Origin: Candidatus Gastranaerophilales bacterium
GTDB lineage: Bacteria > Cyanobacteriota > Vampirovibrionia > Gastranaerophilales > Gastranaerophilaceae
DNA length: 35,193 nt
NCBI GenBank assembly: GCA_944323705.1
Contig: CALUTM010000017.1
Coordinates: 1-35,193 of the forward strand
Reading direction: 5' to 3'
Positions 22,789 to 31,288 of this stretch are shown here, piece by piece. The notes under the pieces are model-generated. The model was not told the origin of the DNA. It made no database searches and saw nothing but the letters and a program-made list of their open reading frames with translations. Position 1 is the stretch's first letter. Each line of letters opens with the position of its first letter. The position numbers and the translations under genes are program-made.

Positions 22789-24105
22789 CTATTGTCCCAG
22801 ATAGCTCAAAGTTTCCATGACCGAGCTTGCGGTAGAGAATACACGCGAATTCATCTGAATCATTCTCTGTGCCATAATCATGTTAGTGAGTTCTGCTGCT
22901 ATATCGACATTGGAACCTTCGTATCCGCCCGATTCAATTGAGCCGAAAGAAACTTCGCCTGCCATACCGTAGTATACTTCACCTACATCGGCACCCCATT
23001 CCCATAAGTTGTTGTTAATGGATACCAACCCTTCTTCGTTTACCATTGTGGCAAGTTCAATTACGAAGTTTGAGTTTTCAATTGATGCACCTGATGCATG
23101 AACATCGTTTCCTCTGATGGTTACTCCCTCCGGCGTTGTGTACTTCCACTGGACTGAATTTGTACTGTCAACGTATTGCGTAAGTATGGAACCGTCGCTG
23201 TATGTTGCGGCAATTATACCATTTTCGTCAACGGTTGTGGATTTTAACGTAATACTGTTATTGTCGCTGTAGTTAACCATTTCCTGCAGGTTTACAACTT
23301 GGCTTAATTGCTGGGATGTACTGCCGTTTCCGAGTTTTGTTTCTCCTACAAAGTTACTTGATGTTCCTTCTGTATGGAAGGTAACTTCGGCTCCTTCGGT
23401 ATAAGAAATTGTACCGTTAGCTGCCGTAAATTCTACGTCAACAATGCCTGCGTCATCTAATGCCTGATTAAATGATGCCAAGACATCGTTAATTGTCGGG
23501 TCATCATCGGGAACGACCAAAGTGACGTCTGTTCCGTTAATTGTTGCGGCAACGGTACCGCTTGCAATGTTTGCGTTATTAAGTTCACTTAACTTTTTGT
23601 TTCCGATATCAGGGTCACCGACTACTGTAGCACTGAGATTTTTGGGTACTTGTACGGTTTCACCGGAACTTGAGCTTGAGTATGGAGATTTTGCCGCTAC
23701 AACTTTCATACCTGATTGTGTTACAATATTTCCTTCCGAGTCGGTACTGAATACGCCGTCACGTGTATAGTATAATTTTCCGTCTGCGTCTTGTACAACA
23801 AAAAATCCGTTGCCTGAAATCATTAAGTCCATGTCTCTTCCGGTGCTTACAAAATCACCGGATGAAAAATCTCTTGTAATACCTCCGACTTTAACGCCAA
23901 GCCCGATTTGCTTCGGGTTTGTTCCGCCGCCTTCGTTTGTGGCTGCACTTCCGTATGATAAATTCCTTGAATATAGCGTTTCAAAAGTCATGTTCGCTGA
24001 TTTAAAAGCTGTAGTATTAATGTTGGCAACGTTATTTGCAACAACATTGATTTGTGATTGTCCGGCATTTATGCCTGTACTTGCCGTGTGTAGTGCTTGT
24101 GACAT
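22789..24105 (-). CDS. flgE: Flagellar hook protein FlgE
   Basis: A 438-residue hook/rod-family protein, the polymer of the flagellar hook. The N-terminal motif MSQALHTASTGINAGQSQIN, followed by VVANNVANINTTAFK, and the C-terminal NVDIAAELTNMIMAQR, with NSRVFSTASSVMETL, are the conserved coiled-coil ends. Between them, MDLMISGNGFFVVQDADG and YTRDGVFSTDSEG mark the D0/Dc-D1 region, and a Ser/Thr/Gly-rich middle domain follows. It is called FlgE rather than FlgG or FlgF because of its length and its place right after flgD. AGGAG precedes the ATG. Terminator-like structures follow. Confidence 0.92.
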   Translation of the reverse strand: MSQALHTASTGINAGQSQINVVANNVANINTTAFKSANMTFETLYSRNLSYGSAATNEGGGTNPKQIGLGVKVGGITRDFSSGDFVSTGRDMDLMISGNGFFVVQDADGKLYYTRDGVFSTDSEGNIVTQSGMKVVAAKSPYSSSSSGETVQVPKNLSATVVGDPDIGNKKLSELNNANIASGTVAATINGTDVTLVVPDDDPTINDVLASFNQALDDAGIVDVEFTAANGTISYTEGAEVTFHTEGTSSNFVGETKLGNGSTSQQLSQVVNLQEMVNYSDNNSITLKSTTVDENGIIAATYSDGSILTQYVDSTNSVQWKYTTPEGVTIRGNDVHASGASIENSNFVIELATMVNEEGLVSINNNLWEWGADVGEVYYGMAGEVSFGSIESGGYEGSNVDIAAELTNMIMAQRMIQMNSRVFSTASSVMETLSYLGQ

Positions 24106-24157
24106 AGGTCCTCTCCTCTCTTATTTCCGGTAGCTTAATCTCTGTATTATTTCTGAA

Positions 24158-24697
24158 TTATGCGGCACTATTGCTTGTATCTTGTGAACCGCTTGAGCCG
24201 TCACCAACAGTATCCGAAGAGCCTTCTTCTCTAATGGATACAATATTTGCAATCGAATAGTATTCGCCGTTAACTTTTACTTTTCCTGTTCCTTCTTCAA
24301 AGCTTGCTTCTGTAACAATGCCCTTAACGACAGTCTCTTCACCGCCTTCTTCTTCCGCAGGAATTTTTATGGTTACTTCTTTGCCTATCATGGAAAGTGT
24401 TTGAGAAATTTCGGCATTCGCTGCGATATCCGAATACAGGGCAGATAAGTAACTCATACAATCTTCAAATCCTGCATTCATTTGTGTCATTTGTTCAAGT
24501 GTTGAGTATTGTGCGAGTTGTGCAAGCCACTCGGTGTTATCGGTAGGCTGCGTCGGATCTTGGTTCTGGAGTTGTTGCAGCATTAATGTCAAGAACATGT
24601 TCGCATCATTAGTATCAGTGTTTGTTGTTCTGTTTGATGTCTGATACATTGCTGTCTGGTTTTGTAAATTTGTTATTTCACTTGATATTACACTCAT
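24158..24697 (-). CDS. flgD: Flagellar hook capping/scaffold protein FlgD
   Basis: A 179-residue FlgD, which caps the growing hook and guides FlgE assembly. The conserved N-terminal block ANMFLTLMLQQLQNQDPTQP, then NTEWLAQLAQYSTLEQM, is a textbook FlgD signature. The C-terminal part has a small beta domain (IGKEVTIKI...VKGIVTEASFEEGTGKVKV) and an acidic Ser/Gly tail. It is shorter than the ~220-residue enterobacterial protein. GGAGAAGG precedes the ATG. It lies between fliK and flgE with short gaps, in the order expected for a hook operon. Confidence 0.95.
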   Translation of the reverse strand: MSVISSEITNLQNQTAMYQTSNRTTNTDTNDANMFLTLMLQQLQNQDPTQPTDNTEWLAQLAQYSTLEQMTQMNAGFEDCMSYLSALYSDIAANAEISQTLSMIGKEVTIKIPAEEEGGEETVVKGIVTEASFEEGTGKVKVNGEYYSIANIVSIREEGSSDTVGDGSSGSQDTSNSAA

Positions 24698-24706
24698 AAC
24701 CTTCTC

Positions 24707-26038
24707 CTACTTTTCATCATCTTGTGCAAATGACATCATCTGTTCAAAATCTTCTCTTTCCTGTTGTCCTTTTCTTGCACCTTGCTCTTTGTTTCCGCCC
24801 CTTGAACCTTCCTGTTCCGTCCAATCGGCACTATAACTTGTATCTTGAGTATCGTTCATTTTAACCGAAACGTTATCAACGCTTACGCCGTGAGCAAGCA
24901 AAGTATCTTTAAGACCGTCAAGCCCTTTCATGATGAGGTTTCTTGCTTCTTGTGTCGCAACGGTGAATTGGGCAGACAGTCCTTCTTTTGTGTTAATAAG
25001 TTGAAGCGAAACTTTGCCCAAAGACTCGGGATTAAGAACGATATTGACTTTTGACCCGCTTGTCATATTTTCCAATTGCTTGCTTATTTGTTCGATAATT
25101 CTGCCCGGGTTTGCTTCCGATAGCGTTTTTGCAGTATTCTGAACGTTTGTTGTCGGTTTTATTTCAGTTTTTACTTCCAATGAAAAATCCGCATCTGTTT
25201 GAAGCATAGCCTTTACACCCTGTTCTTCGGGAGTCTGTTGATTCATTAAATCTGAAGAATTGTCCCCGGTCTCAGAACTTTCTGCTTCTAATGATTCTAT
25301 ATTCAATTCTTTCAACTGTTCATCGTCTATAATGTCTTCAATTTTAGTATCAATATTATTTTCGGTTTCTTTTGGAGCGGTTTGTAACTCGGATACTGTC
25401 TGAACTTCATCGGATGAAACTTCAGAACTTTCTAACATATTGCTTATTTTGTCAAAATTTAAGACGTCACGTACGCTTTCAATATTATCAGACTGTTCTG
25501 TTATTTCTTCTGTATCCTCTACATTGTCTATATTTTCTGTATTTTCGCTGCTGGTATTAACTTCTTTTTTATCGTCCTTTTCGTCTTCATCATCCTCTTC
25601 CAGGTGAAGAATTTTTTTTGCAATTTTTTCTGCATCTAATTCTTCCCCGACTGTATCGGTTGATTCTGTTTCGGGCTGAGTGGCGGATATTATACTTGTA
25701 TCATCACTATCATCGCTGCTCTTTCCCTCTATATCGGAACTGTTCTCACTGTTTTGTGAAGCAGACATCAGAAACGATATTAATTCTTTTATATCGCTTA
25801 TTACACTTCCGGCAAATGTCTCATCTTGTTCTACCGTTCTTTTTTCATTACTTTTTTTGTTTTCGGATATTTCTTTATCATTGTCTAAAACATTAGAAGA
25901 GTTAGCTTCTTCCAGGTTGTTTTGTTTATTATACAATTGCTGAAAATCGGTTTGTGTGTTGTTATTTTGCAGGCTAAACCCGATGTTTTGTCTGCAATCT
26001 TGGAAATTGTTAATATTGTTGAATAAATTTTGTATCAT
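24707..26038 (-). CDS. fliK: Flagellar hook-length control protein FliK
   Basis: A 443-residue FliK. Residues 1-290 are highly acidic, Glu/Asp/Ser-rich and disordered, as expected for the molecular ruler. Residues about 305-395 hold the conserved C-terminal switch domain: KVNIVLNPESLGKVSLQLI, LSAQFTVATQEARNLI, LDGLKDTLLAHGVSVDNVSV. It sets hook length and triggers the export-specificity switch through FlhB. The Gln/Arg/Gly-rich tail is typical. It starts 2 bp after fliJ and ends 9 bp before flgD, so all are in one transcript. Confidence 0.9.
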   Translation of the reverse strand: MIQNLFNNINNFQDCRQNIGFSLQNNNTQTDFQQLYNKQNNLEEANSSNVLDNDKEISENKKSNEKRTVEQDETFAGSVISDIKELISFLMSASQNSENSSDIEGKSSDDSDDTSIISATQPETESTDTVGEELDAEKIAKKILHLEEDDEDEKDDKKEVNTSSENTENIDNVEDTEEITEQSDNIESVRDVLNFDKISNMLESSEVSSDEVQTVSELQTAPKETENNIDTKIEDIIDDEQLKELNIESLEAESSETGDNSSDLMNQQTPEEQGVKAMLQTDADFSLEVKTEIKPTTNVQNTAKTLSEANPGRIIEQISKQLENMTSGSKVNIVLNPESLGKVSLQLINTKEGLSAQFTVATQEARNLIMKGLDGLKDTLLAHGVSVDNVSVKMNDTQDTSYSADWTEQEGSRGGNKEQGARKGQQEREDFEQMMSFAQDDEK

Positions 26039-26040
26039 TA

Positions 26041-26484
26041 TTATCCTATTTTAAACCTTGCTGATGTTATATCATCAATTTCTTTCATTTCAAGATGTAA
26101 ATATTCTTTGTAGAATTCCTGCTCCTGTTTTTCCTTTAATTTTTTTAGGGTTTCTACTTTTTTGTAAGCCTCTTGTACTTCTTCCTGTTTTTTTTGCAGA
26201 ATTGCTTTGGTATTGGAAATTATCCTTTCCTGATTTTTTGCATCATCCGTAAGTTTTATTCCGTATGTTCTGTGACCTTCTACCTGCATTATGTCCAATT
26301 CGTCCGCATCGTACAAAGATTCAAGCTCTTTGGAATTTCTCTCTTGTGCGGAGAGGATGTTTTGAAGCTTTTCAATTTGAGCATTTAAAGCCGCAACTAT
26401 TTTAGCCATTTCCATTTGCTTTTGCTCAAGTTCTTTTTCACGCATGTAAAGAACGACCTGCAATCGAAACTTGAATTTCTTCAA
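26041..26484 (-). CDS. fliJ: Flagellar export chaperone FliJ
   Basis: A 147-residue coiled-coil protein of the FliJ type: start MKKFKFRLQVVLYMREKELE followed by near-continuous helix rich in Glu/Lys/Gln. FliJ works with the FliI/FliH ATPase and FlhA to promote export of rod and hook substrates. The start codon is TTG at 26484, supported by AGGTAGG about 5 bp upstream; no ATG is available at the conserved N-terminus. A small hairpin (GGTAC/GTACC, 26507-26520) lies in the leader. It is followed by fliK after 2 bp. A second FliJ-like gene occurs at 29530. Confidence 0.85.
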   Translation of the reverse strand: MKKFKFRLQVVLYMREKELEQKQMEMAKIVAALNAQIEKLQNILSAQERNSKELESLYDADELDIMQVEGHRTYGIKLTDDAKNQERIISNTKAILQKKQEEVQEAYKKVETLKKLKEKQEQEFYKEYLHLEMKEIDDITSARFKIG

Positions 26485-26572
26485 TTTTACCTACCTCGCC
26501 AAAGATGGTACATTAGTACCTCTTACACTTTACATCATGTCGGCATGCTTACCATCATTCATTTAGTTGAGA

Positions 26573-27415
26573 TTATAATTCTTTGTCGGGATGGATTCCG
26601 CGAAGTCCCTTTAATCCCCTGGCGGGAGTGTATTCCCAATTATATTTTTCATATAAGGGTAAAATATTTTTGTTTATGCATTCCCAAATAATATCGGTAT
26701 TGTACTCTTTTTCGTACCGTTTATTAAGGTATTCAATTAAAAGTTCCGTTTTGGTGTTTCCGGCACCTCTTCCAAGTCCGCAGAGTGAGGAATCAATAAT
26801 TATATTGCGTTCACTCATAAAATTAATAAATTGGATAGCTAGGGCAAAAGAAAGCTGAATGTTGTTGTGTGAATGAAATCCGAGTTCAATATCCTTATTT
26901 ACGGTTTCATTAAACACGGGCATAATTTCCGCCAAATCTTCGGGGAACATTGACCCGAACGAGTCTACGATATATAGAGCATTTGCACCCGTGAAATTTG
27001 CCCTTTTACACAGTTTAATTATTTCATTTTCCGAATACTCCATAATATTGGAGGGCTGTAAAAAAAGCTTATATCCCTTGGTTTTAACCTTTTCTGCAGC
27101 AAAAAAAACTTCGTCAAGATTTTTTTTATAGAATGAAATCCTGATAATATCAATGTTTCCACTGTTATTAGGCAGCTTATCAAGGTTATATTTTCCGTAA
27201 TCAAACATTAATGCAGCATTCTTAATTCCAAAAATATAATCGTTCGGGGTGAGGTAAGTTACATTGCCTTCCAAATTGTTTCTCAGCCATCCGCATTCGA
27301 TTATATCAATTTTAGCGGAATTCAGAGCCTGTATAATGTTTTGTACGTTATCAAAATTTGAATTTACGACATAGGCACCGTCTCTGAGTGTGCAGTCTAA
27401 AGCCTTAATTTTCAT
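26573..27415 (-). CDS. DRE-TIM metallolyase (HMGL-like) aldolase-family enzyme
   Basis: A 280-residue TIM-barrel protein of the HMG-CoA lyase / isopropylmalate synthase / 4-hydroxy-2-oxovalerate aldolase superfamily. DCTLRDGAYV (from residue 7) holds the catalytic Arg-Asp; GFHSHNNIQLSFA (His181, His183) binds the divalent metal; LCGLGRGAGNTKTE (213-220 core) is the usual loop. It lacks the extra domains of synthases, and the substrate is unknown. I start it at the ATG at 27415 with AGAGG upstream; an open frame extends further to 27508 without a ribosome-binding site. It lies 88 bp before fliJ on the same strand. Confidence 0.85.
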   Translation of the reverse strand: MKIKALDCTLRDGAYVVNSNFDNVQNIIQALNSAKIDIIECGWLRNNLEGNVTYLTPNDYIFGIKNAALMFDYGKYNLDKLPNNSGNIDIIRISFYKKNLDEVFFAAEKVKTKGYKLFLQPSNIMEYSENEIIKLCKRANFTGANALYIVDSFGSMFPEDLAEIMPVFNETVNKDIELGFHSHNNIQLSFALAIQFINFMSERNIIIDSSLCGLGRGAGNTKTELLIEYLNKRYEKEYNTDIIWECINKNILPLYEKYNWEYTPARGLKGLRGIHPDKEL

Positions 27416-27455
27416 AAAAACCTCTTTACATATCGTAACAAAAATATTAAAATTC

Positions 27456-27493
27456 GGCAATTTTTGTGTTGTTTTAGACTTAATATATATATA
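27456..27493 (+). promoter_or_regulatory. Promoter-like box upstream of HEAT-like protein gene
   Basis: GGCAA at 27456-27460 is followed after exactly 20 nt by TAATATATATATA at 27481-27493, matching the box at 2299-2334. A TTGTGT-16-TATATA sigma-70 reading is also possible inside it. The gene starts 26 bp downstream. Confidence 0.4.
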
Positions 27494-27518
27494 AGTGTGC
27501 AGAAACAAAAGGAGTGTT

Positions 27519-28508
27519 ATGACAAATCCAATGATAAACCCGCAGCCGAATTATTCGGGCGTAACGATACAAATAGCTAACCCTGCAGTATATGCGGGAA
27601 ATCCAGGTTATGAAAACGGAATGTATAATAATATGACACCGATATATCGGACCAATGTGCCGAATGTGTCTTATGATGCTTATATGTACGGTAACAAGGC
27701 ACTGCCGAATACTCAGGAAATTGTTCCTTCTTTACCGCCTGAAAATGCGGTGGAAAAACCTGCGGCAGCTACTGTTAATAGACAGAGTGAGCTTCCGGCT
27801 AATTATGCATATCCGCCGCAGTATTATTTGAATAATTATAATTATGTAACTTCGCCTGCTTCGGAAGCTAACGGACAAAATCACGGACGAAGTCTGACGC
27901 AATTATCAGAATTCGTTCCAAATTCGGATGGCAATTATAATAATATGACAGCTACGCCTGACGGAGTACAGGATAATGTTCCCAAAGATTATTCTCAGGA
28001 CGGTATGACGAAAGAAGAAGATTTATCCAAATCCACAAACATAATTAATGATTTGAATGAGCGGGAAGCAAAGATTCAAGCAGAGAAAAACAGTGCAAAA
28101 CAAAGTAATGTTGTTCCTCTGACGGATGAATATATTAAATCTCTCGAAAATTACCTGAATAATCCGAATGATGAAATTCGCCTTATGGCATCAAAAGAAA
28201 TTCTGACAAGATTGGATGAAGATAAAGACAGATATAATGATGCGGCTTTGAATGCATTGTTGAACAAAATGCTTCAAGACCCGTCAAAATTAATAAGAAT
28301 TTCTGCTCTGAGTGCATTCAGTGCTCAGCTTGCAAGCGGCAATGAATACACAGTGAAATTATTGCAGAATATTCAAGCAAATCCGAATGCGGATAAAGAA
28401 GATGTCTTACAGGCAGCTGATATTCTTTTAAAAATGTCTGCCGGAACGGATGTAAGAAATATTCCTAATCCTGATGTTAAAGAAGATACAACAAGGAGTA
28501 AACAATAA
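27519..28508 (+). CDS. Orphan protein with Asn/Pro/Tyr-rich N-terminus and HEAT-like C-terminus
   Basis: A 329-residue protein. I use the ATG at 27519 with AAAGGAG upstream; an earlier start at 27495 lies inside the promoter/leader. Residues 1-170 are low-complexity (Asn, Pro, Tyr, Ala), with short NYN or YNNM elements, and look disordered. Residues about 205-310 form pairs of helices that resemble HEAT/ARM repeats: DEIRLMASKEILTRL, ALNALLNKMLQDPSKLIRI, SALSAFSAQLASG. Such repeats usually bind proteins. The stop overlaps the start of the next gene (TAATG). No family recognised. Confidence 0.75.
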   Translation: MTNPMINPQPNYSGVTIQIANPAVYAGNPGYENGMYNNMTPIYRTNVPNVSYDAYMYGNKALPNTQEIVPSLPPENAVEKPAAATVNRQSELPANYAYPPQYYLNNYNYVTSPASEANGQNHGRSLTQLSEFVPNSDGNYNNMTATPDGVQDNVPKDYSQDGMTKEEDLSKSTNIINDLNEREAKIQAEKNSAKQSNVVPLTDEYIKSLENYLNNPNDEIRLMASKEILTRLDEDKDRYNDAALNALLNKMLQDPSKLIRISALSAFSAQLASGNEYTVKLLQNIQANPNADKEDVLQAADILLKMSAGTDVRNIPNPDVKEDTTRSKQ

Positions 28509-28945
28509 TGGGTGCTATCGGTAAAATAGTATGCAAAACAGCGGGTGCTGCCGGTATGGGTTTGGCACTGTATGACGCATTCTTATTTGCCGGAGCTAAT
28601 TCAAAGAGATATTCACAAAAACTCGATGCTGATCATTTTGAAAGAGTGCTTGCCGATACCAGAACTCTTGAGAAAGAAAGTGAATTTGAAAATGCGGTGC
28701 AGAAAAAAGTTGCTGATTTTCGTATGAAAAGTCCTATTGTAAATATATATGGTAAAGTTAAGGGATATATTTCCGGCTTTTTCCATTCCCTCGGTGAAAA
28801 TATAGTACCCGTTTCTTTTGCCTCGCTTGCACTTGCAGGTAAAGGTTTCTTCTCAAAACTCGGTGCCTGGGGATTGGCTTTGTATGGAGCTTATACTGTT
28901 GCAAAAGAGGGCTTTGGATTTGGTAAGCACACGCCAATGGATTAA
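28508..28945 (+). CDS. Small membrane protein coupled to HEAT-like gene
   Basis: A 145-residue protein. It has an N-terminal Gly/Ala-rich hydrophobic stretch (GAAGMGLALYDAFLFAGA, about residues 13-30) and a charged middle region. A second hydrophobic region lies at about 95-130 (PVSFASLALAGKGFFSKLG, AWGLALYGAYTVAKEG). It begins on the last base of the upstream gene with AGGAG, so the two are translationally coupled and probably act together at the membrane. The stop codon shares TTAA with the convergent gene at 28942. No family recognised. Confidence 0.75.
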   Translation: MGAIGKIVCKTAGAAGMGLALYDAFLFAGANSKRYSQKLDADHFERVLADTRTLEKESEFENAVQKKVADFRMKSPIVNIYGKVKGYISGFFHSLGENIVPVSFASLALAGKGFFSKLGAWGLALYGAYTVAKEGFGFGKHTPMD

Positions 28946-29361
28946 TTTTCTTTCGGGGTGACTGTTTTGGTGTAATTTTCGATTCTGTCCCGTAAATCAG
29001 GATGGTGCTCGTCAATTGCTTCGTTTACATCCGTCAGAAGTTTTTTCTGTATTTCTTTTTCTTTAGTAAAGACTTCCATCTCTTGTTCTTTTGCATAAGA
29101 CTTAATTCCTGCACGATACATAAGTCTCGGGCATACAAATAACATTGTAAGAATGCCCGCTGCTCCGCCTATTAAACTTGCATTTTTCCAGGATGAAGTA
29201 AAACTTCTTCCGATAGCAGTGGTTACCGCTCCGGTTACGAGGGAAAGTCCTCCCGCGTTCATTATCGCAAGACGTCTTTCGGTTTTGCGATTAATCGGAT
29301 TTCTTAATTCAGCCCCCTTAAATGATACCTTAGGGGATAAGGCATTGACAGGTTGAATCAT
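28942..29361 (-). CDS. Small membrane protein with VSFKG N-terminal motif
   Basis: A 139-residue orphan. The N-terminus MIQPVNALSPKVSFKGAEL carries the VSFKG motif that I associate with Melainabacteria-like orphans. Two hydrophobic segments follow at about 35-55 and 62-80 (GGLSLVTGAVTTAIG; ASLIGGAAGILTMLFVC), then a charged helical tail. I choose ATG 29361 because AGAAAG lies about 10 bp upstream; an in-frame GTG at 29367 is possible. It is convergent with the membrane protein at 28508 and shares its stop tetranucleotide. Confidence 0.7.
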   Translation of the reverse strand: MIQPVNALSPKVSFKGAELRNPINRKTERRLAIMNAGGLSLVTGAVTTAIGRSFTSSWKNASLIGGAAGILTMLFVCPRLMYRAGIKSYAKEQEMEVFTKEKEIQKKLLTDVNEAIDEHHPDLRDRIENYTKTVTPKEN

Positions 29362-29529
29362 ATACACACACTTTCTTTAATTCTCGTTATGTATATTTTA
29401 AAACGTTTGAAAAACTTTTTGTATCGCTCTCAAGTATTATTTTGACTTTTTAAAAATAATAATTAATCATACAAATAGATGTGTCCAAAATTTTGTTAAT
29501 CTGTCAAAATACTAATGTGAGAATATATT

Positions 29530-30027
29530 ATGCCCTTTGTATATAGATTGCAAAAAATTTTGGATTTTCGTATCCGTAAAAAAGAAGAACAACTGCTGGT
29601 AGTACAAAAGGCACAGCAAGATGTCTATATAGCAGAGGAAAAAATCCGACAAAACGAAGCAGAAATTCAACAAACAATTCAAGACAGAAAAACTGCAGAT
29701 TTCAAGATGATGGAATACTACGATAAATATCTCCACCACCTCTGGGATAAAGCAGATGCTCTTGAACAGGAACGGCAAAGACTTCAAGCGATACTTGAAG
29801 AAGAACAAAGAAAATTGGTAAAACTTGAACAAGCGGTTAAGGTTGTCGAAAAGCACAAAGAAAAGCAAAGAGAAGCATATTTGGAAGAGCAAAAAGCGAT
29901 TGAGTTAAAACAATTTTCGGAAATAGGTGTCCAAAGATTCTTTATACATTCAAGAGAAGAAGCTGAGGAACAGGAATTAGCGGAACAGTTAAAGAAATTA
30001 GATATGGAATTGAAAAATGAATATTGA
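29530..30027 (+). CDS. Second FliJ-like flagellar export chaperone
   Basis: A 165-residue, almost fully helical coiled-coil protein. Its start, MPFVYRLQKILDFRIRKKEE, is the FliJ opening (F-x-YRLQKILDxR), and the rest is Gln/Glu/Lys-rich. It is not closely similar to the FliJ at 26041, which has a different opening (MKKFKFRLQVVL). Its stop overlaps the start of a FliK-like gene by 11 bp, so it repeats the fliJ-fliK order seen on the other strand. The ribosome-binding site is weak. Confidence 0.8.
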   Translation: MPFVYRLQKILDFRIRKKEEQLLVVQKAQQDVYIAEEKIRQNEAEIQQTIQDRKTADFKMMEYYDKYLHHLWDKADALEQERQRLQAILEEEQRKLVKLEQAVKVVEKHKEKQREAYLEEQKAIELKQFSEIGVQRFFIHSREEAEEQELAEQLKKLDMELKNEY

Positions 30028-31288
30028 GACAAAAACACAAGTTACATCTGCAACCATCACAAGTAATACGACAACATCCTCTGCCCAAAAGCCTGAGGAG
30101 AGTTCAAACTTTGCTGATGAATTAAAAAGTTTATCTGATGTTAAGGAAACTGAAGAACAAACTTCAGACGAAAAAATATCGGAGGTTTCTTCCGAGGAAA
30201 AGAAAACTGAAAATATAGAACAAAGTGAGTCGGGGGAAGATGTGAAAACTTCCGAAAAGACGGAGAATAAAGACAATATTGACGATAATAAGGATGAAAC
30301 GCAAAAAGATGAGAACATTAATAAGCCGGAATCCTTGCCTGCTGACGAAGGCGATAACCAAAAACTCAATAATGTGTTTGACGGATTGCAGAATGTATTT
30401 GAGGAGATGAACAATAAACTCAATCGGACGGATGAAAATGAGCAGGATTTTTTAAAGCCTATTAAACCAAATGCCGATAAGAATAAAAACGAGCAAGATT
30501 CTTTAAAGCCTATTAAACCAATTACTGATAAAAATAAAAACGAGGCTGATGATTTGATTAATAATGACATGAACATACAAGAACCAAAAGAACAACAGTT
30601 TTCTGCACAGATGAACCTGAACATGAATTTTAATACTGACGGACAGCCTTTTGCTGACTTTATGAATAATCAGGAGAACCAAAAACTTGGCATGTCGGAA
30701 AAAGATTTAAAAGAAGAAAGAGAAATTCTTTCGACTATGAGTGAAAATATTGCAATCGCAAACAGAAATATGTTACAGGCTCAGATGCAGGAGAATGAAA
30801 CGGAAGAAGCTTTACCCAAGGCAAAAACAGTTGTTAATTCAGAGGGCATAAAAAAGGTTGACAGAAAAACGAATGTTACTCTCGAGACAGTCGCCAAATT
30901 CGATAATGTTGTTATGGACAAATCGGATGTTGAATTTTTTACAAATCTGGTTGAGAAGGGTACCGCCGAAGCAACACAGCAAAATGTAAAATCCGTACAG
31001 GTTTCCAAGACACTTGCTGATTTGTTGGCAAAATCAATGAATGAAAATAAACCTGTAAGAATAGATTTTGACAATAATATTTCTGTCATTATAAAAGTAA
31101 GCAGAGACGGAAAAATCTCTGCAGATTTTCTCCCGAGCTCACAGGTTGCGGAAGCATACTTAAAAGAAAACCTGCCGCTTCTGAGACAGAGGTTTGATGA
31201 TAATAACATCGAATACGATGAGCTTAACCAGAGAAAACAAAAGCAAGACGACAAGGAAAACCGAAAGAAAGGGCAGCAAGATGAATGA
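30017..31288 (+). CDS. Second FliK-like hook-length control protein
   Basis: A 423-residue protein. Residues 1-200 are acidic and disordered, with Glu/Lys/Asp/Asn runs and a perfect-length tandem repeat (see 30440). The C-terminal 100 residues look like the FliK switch domain: VQVSKTLADLLAKSMNENK, PVRIDFDNNISVIIKVSRDG, and a conserved-looking LLRQRFDDNNIEYDELN. Its last 40 residues are Gln/Lys-rich. It overlaps the upstream fliJ-like gene by 11 bp and the downstream hook/rod gene by 8 bp, a tightly coupled trio. The identification rests on order and C-terminal pattern more than on strong motifs. Confidence 0.7.
   Translation: MNIETKTQVTSATITSNTTTSSAQKPEESSNFADELKSLSDVKETEEQTSDEKISEVSSEEKKTENIEQSESGEDVKTSEKTENKDNIDDNKDETQKDENINKPESLPADEGDNQKLNNVFDGLQNVFEEMNNKLNRTDENEQDFLKPIKPNADKNKNEQDSLKPIKPITDKNKNEADDLINNDMNIQEPKEQQFSAQMNLNMNFNTDGQPFADFMNNQENQKLGMSEKDLKEEREILSTMSENIAIANRNMLQAQMQENETEEALPKAKTVVNSEGIKKVDRKTNVTLETVAKFDNVVMDKSDVEFFTNLVEKGTAEATQQNVKSVQVSKTLADLLAKSMNENKPVRIDFDNNISVIIKVSRDGKISADFLPSSQVAEAYLKENLPLLRQRFDDNNIEYDELNQRKQKQDDKENRKKGQQDE
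30440..30541 (+). repeat. Two 51-bp tandem repeats inside the FliK-like gene
   Basis: Units 30440-30490 and 30491-30541 encode two 17-residue repeats (EQDFLKPIKPNADKNKN and EQDSLKPIKPITDKNKN). The frame is kept, so repeat number can change without breaking the gene. In a length-measuring protein this might alter ruler length. Confidence 0.85.

Noticed and set aside
29998-30624. A 208-residue Ser/Phe-rich minus-strand frame
   Set aside because: It lies antisense to the acidic, low-complexity part of the FliK-like gene. Its Ser/Phe/Leu composition is the expected mirror of Glu/Lys codons.
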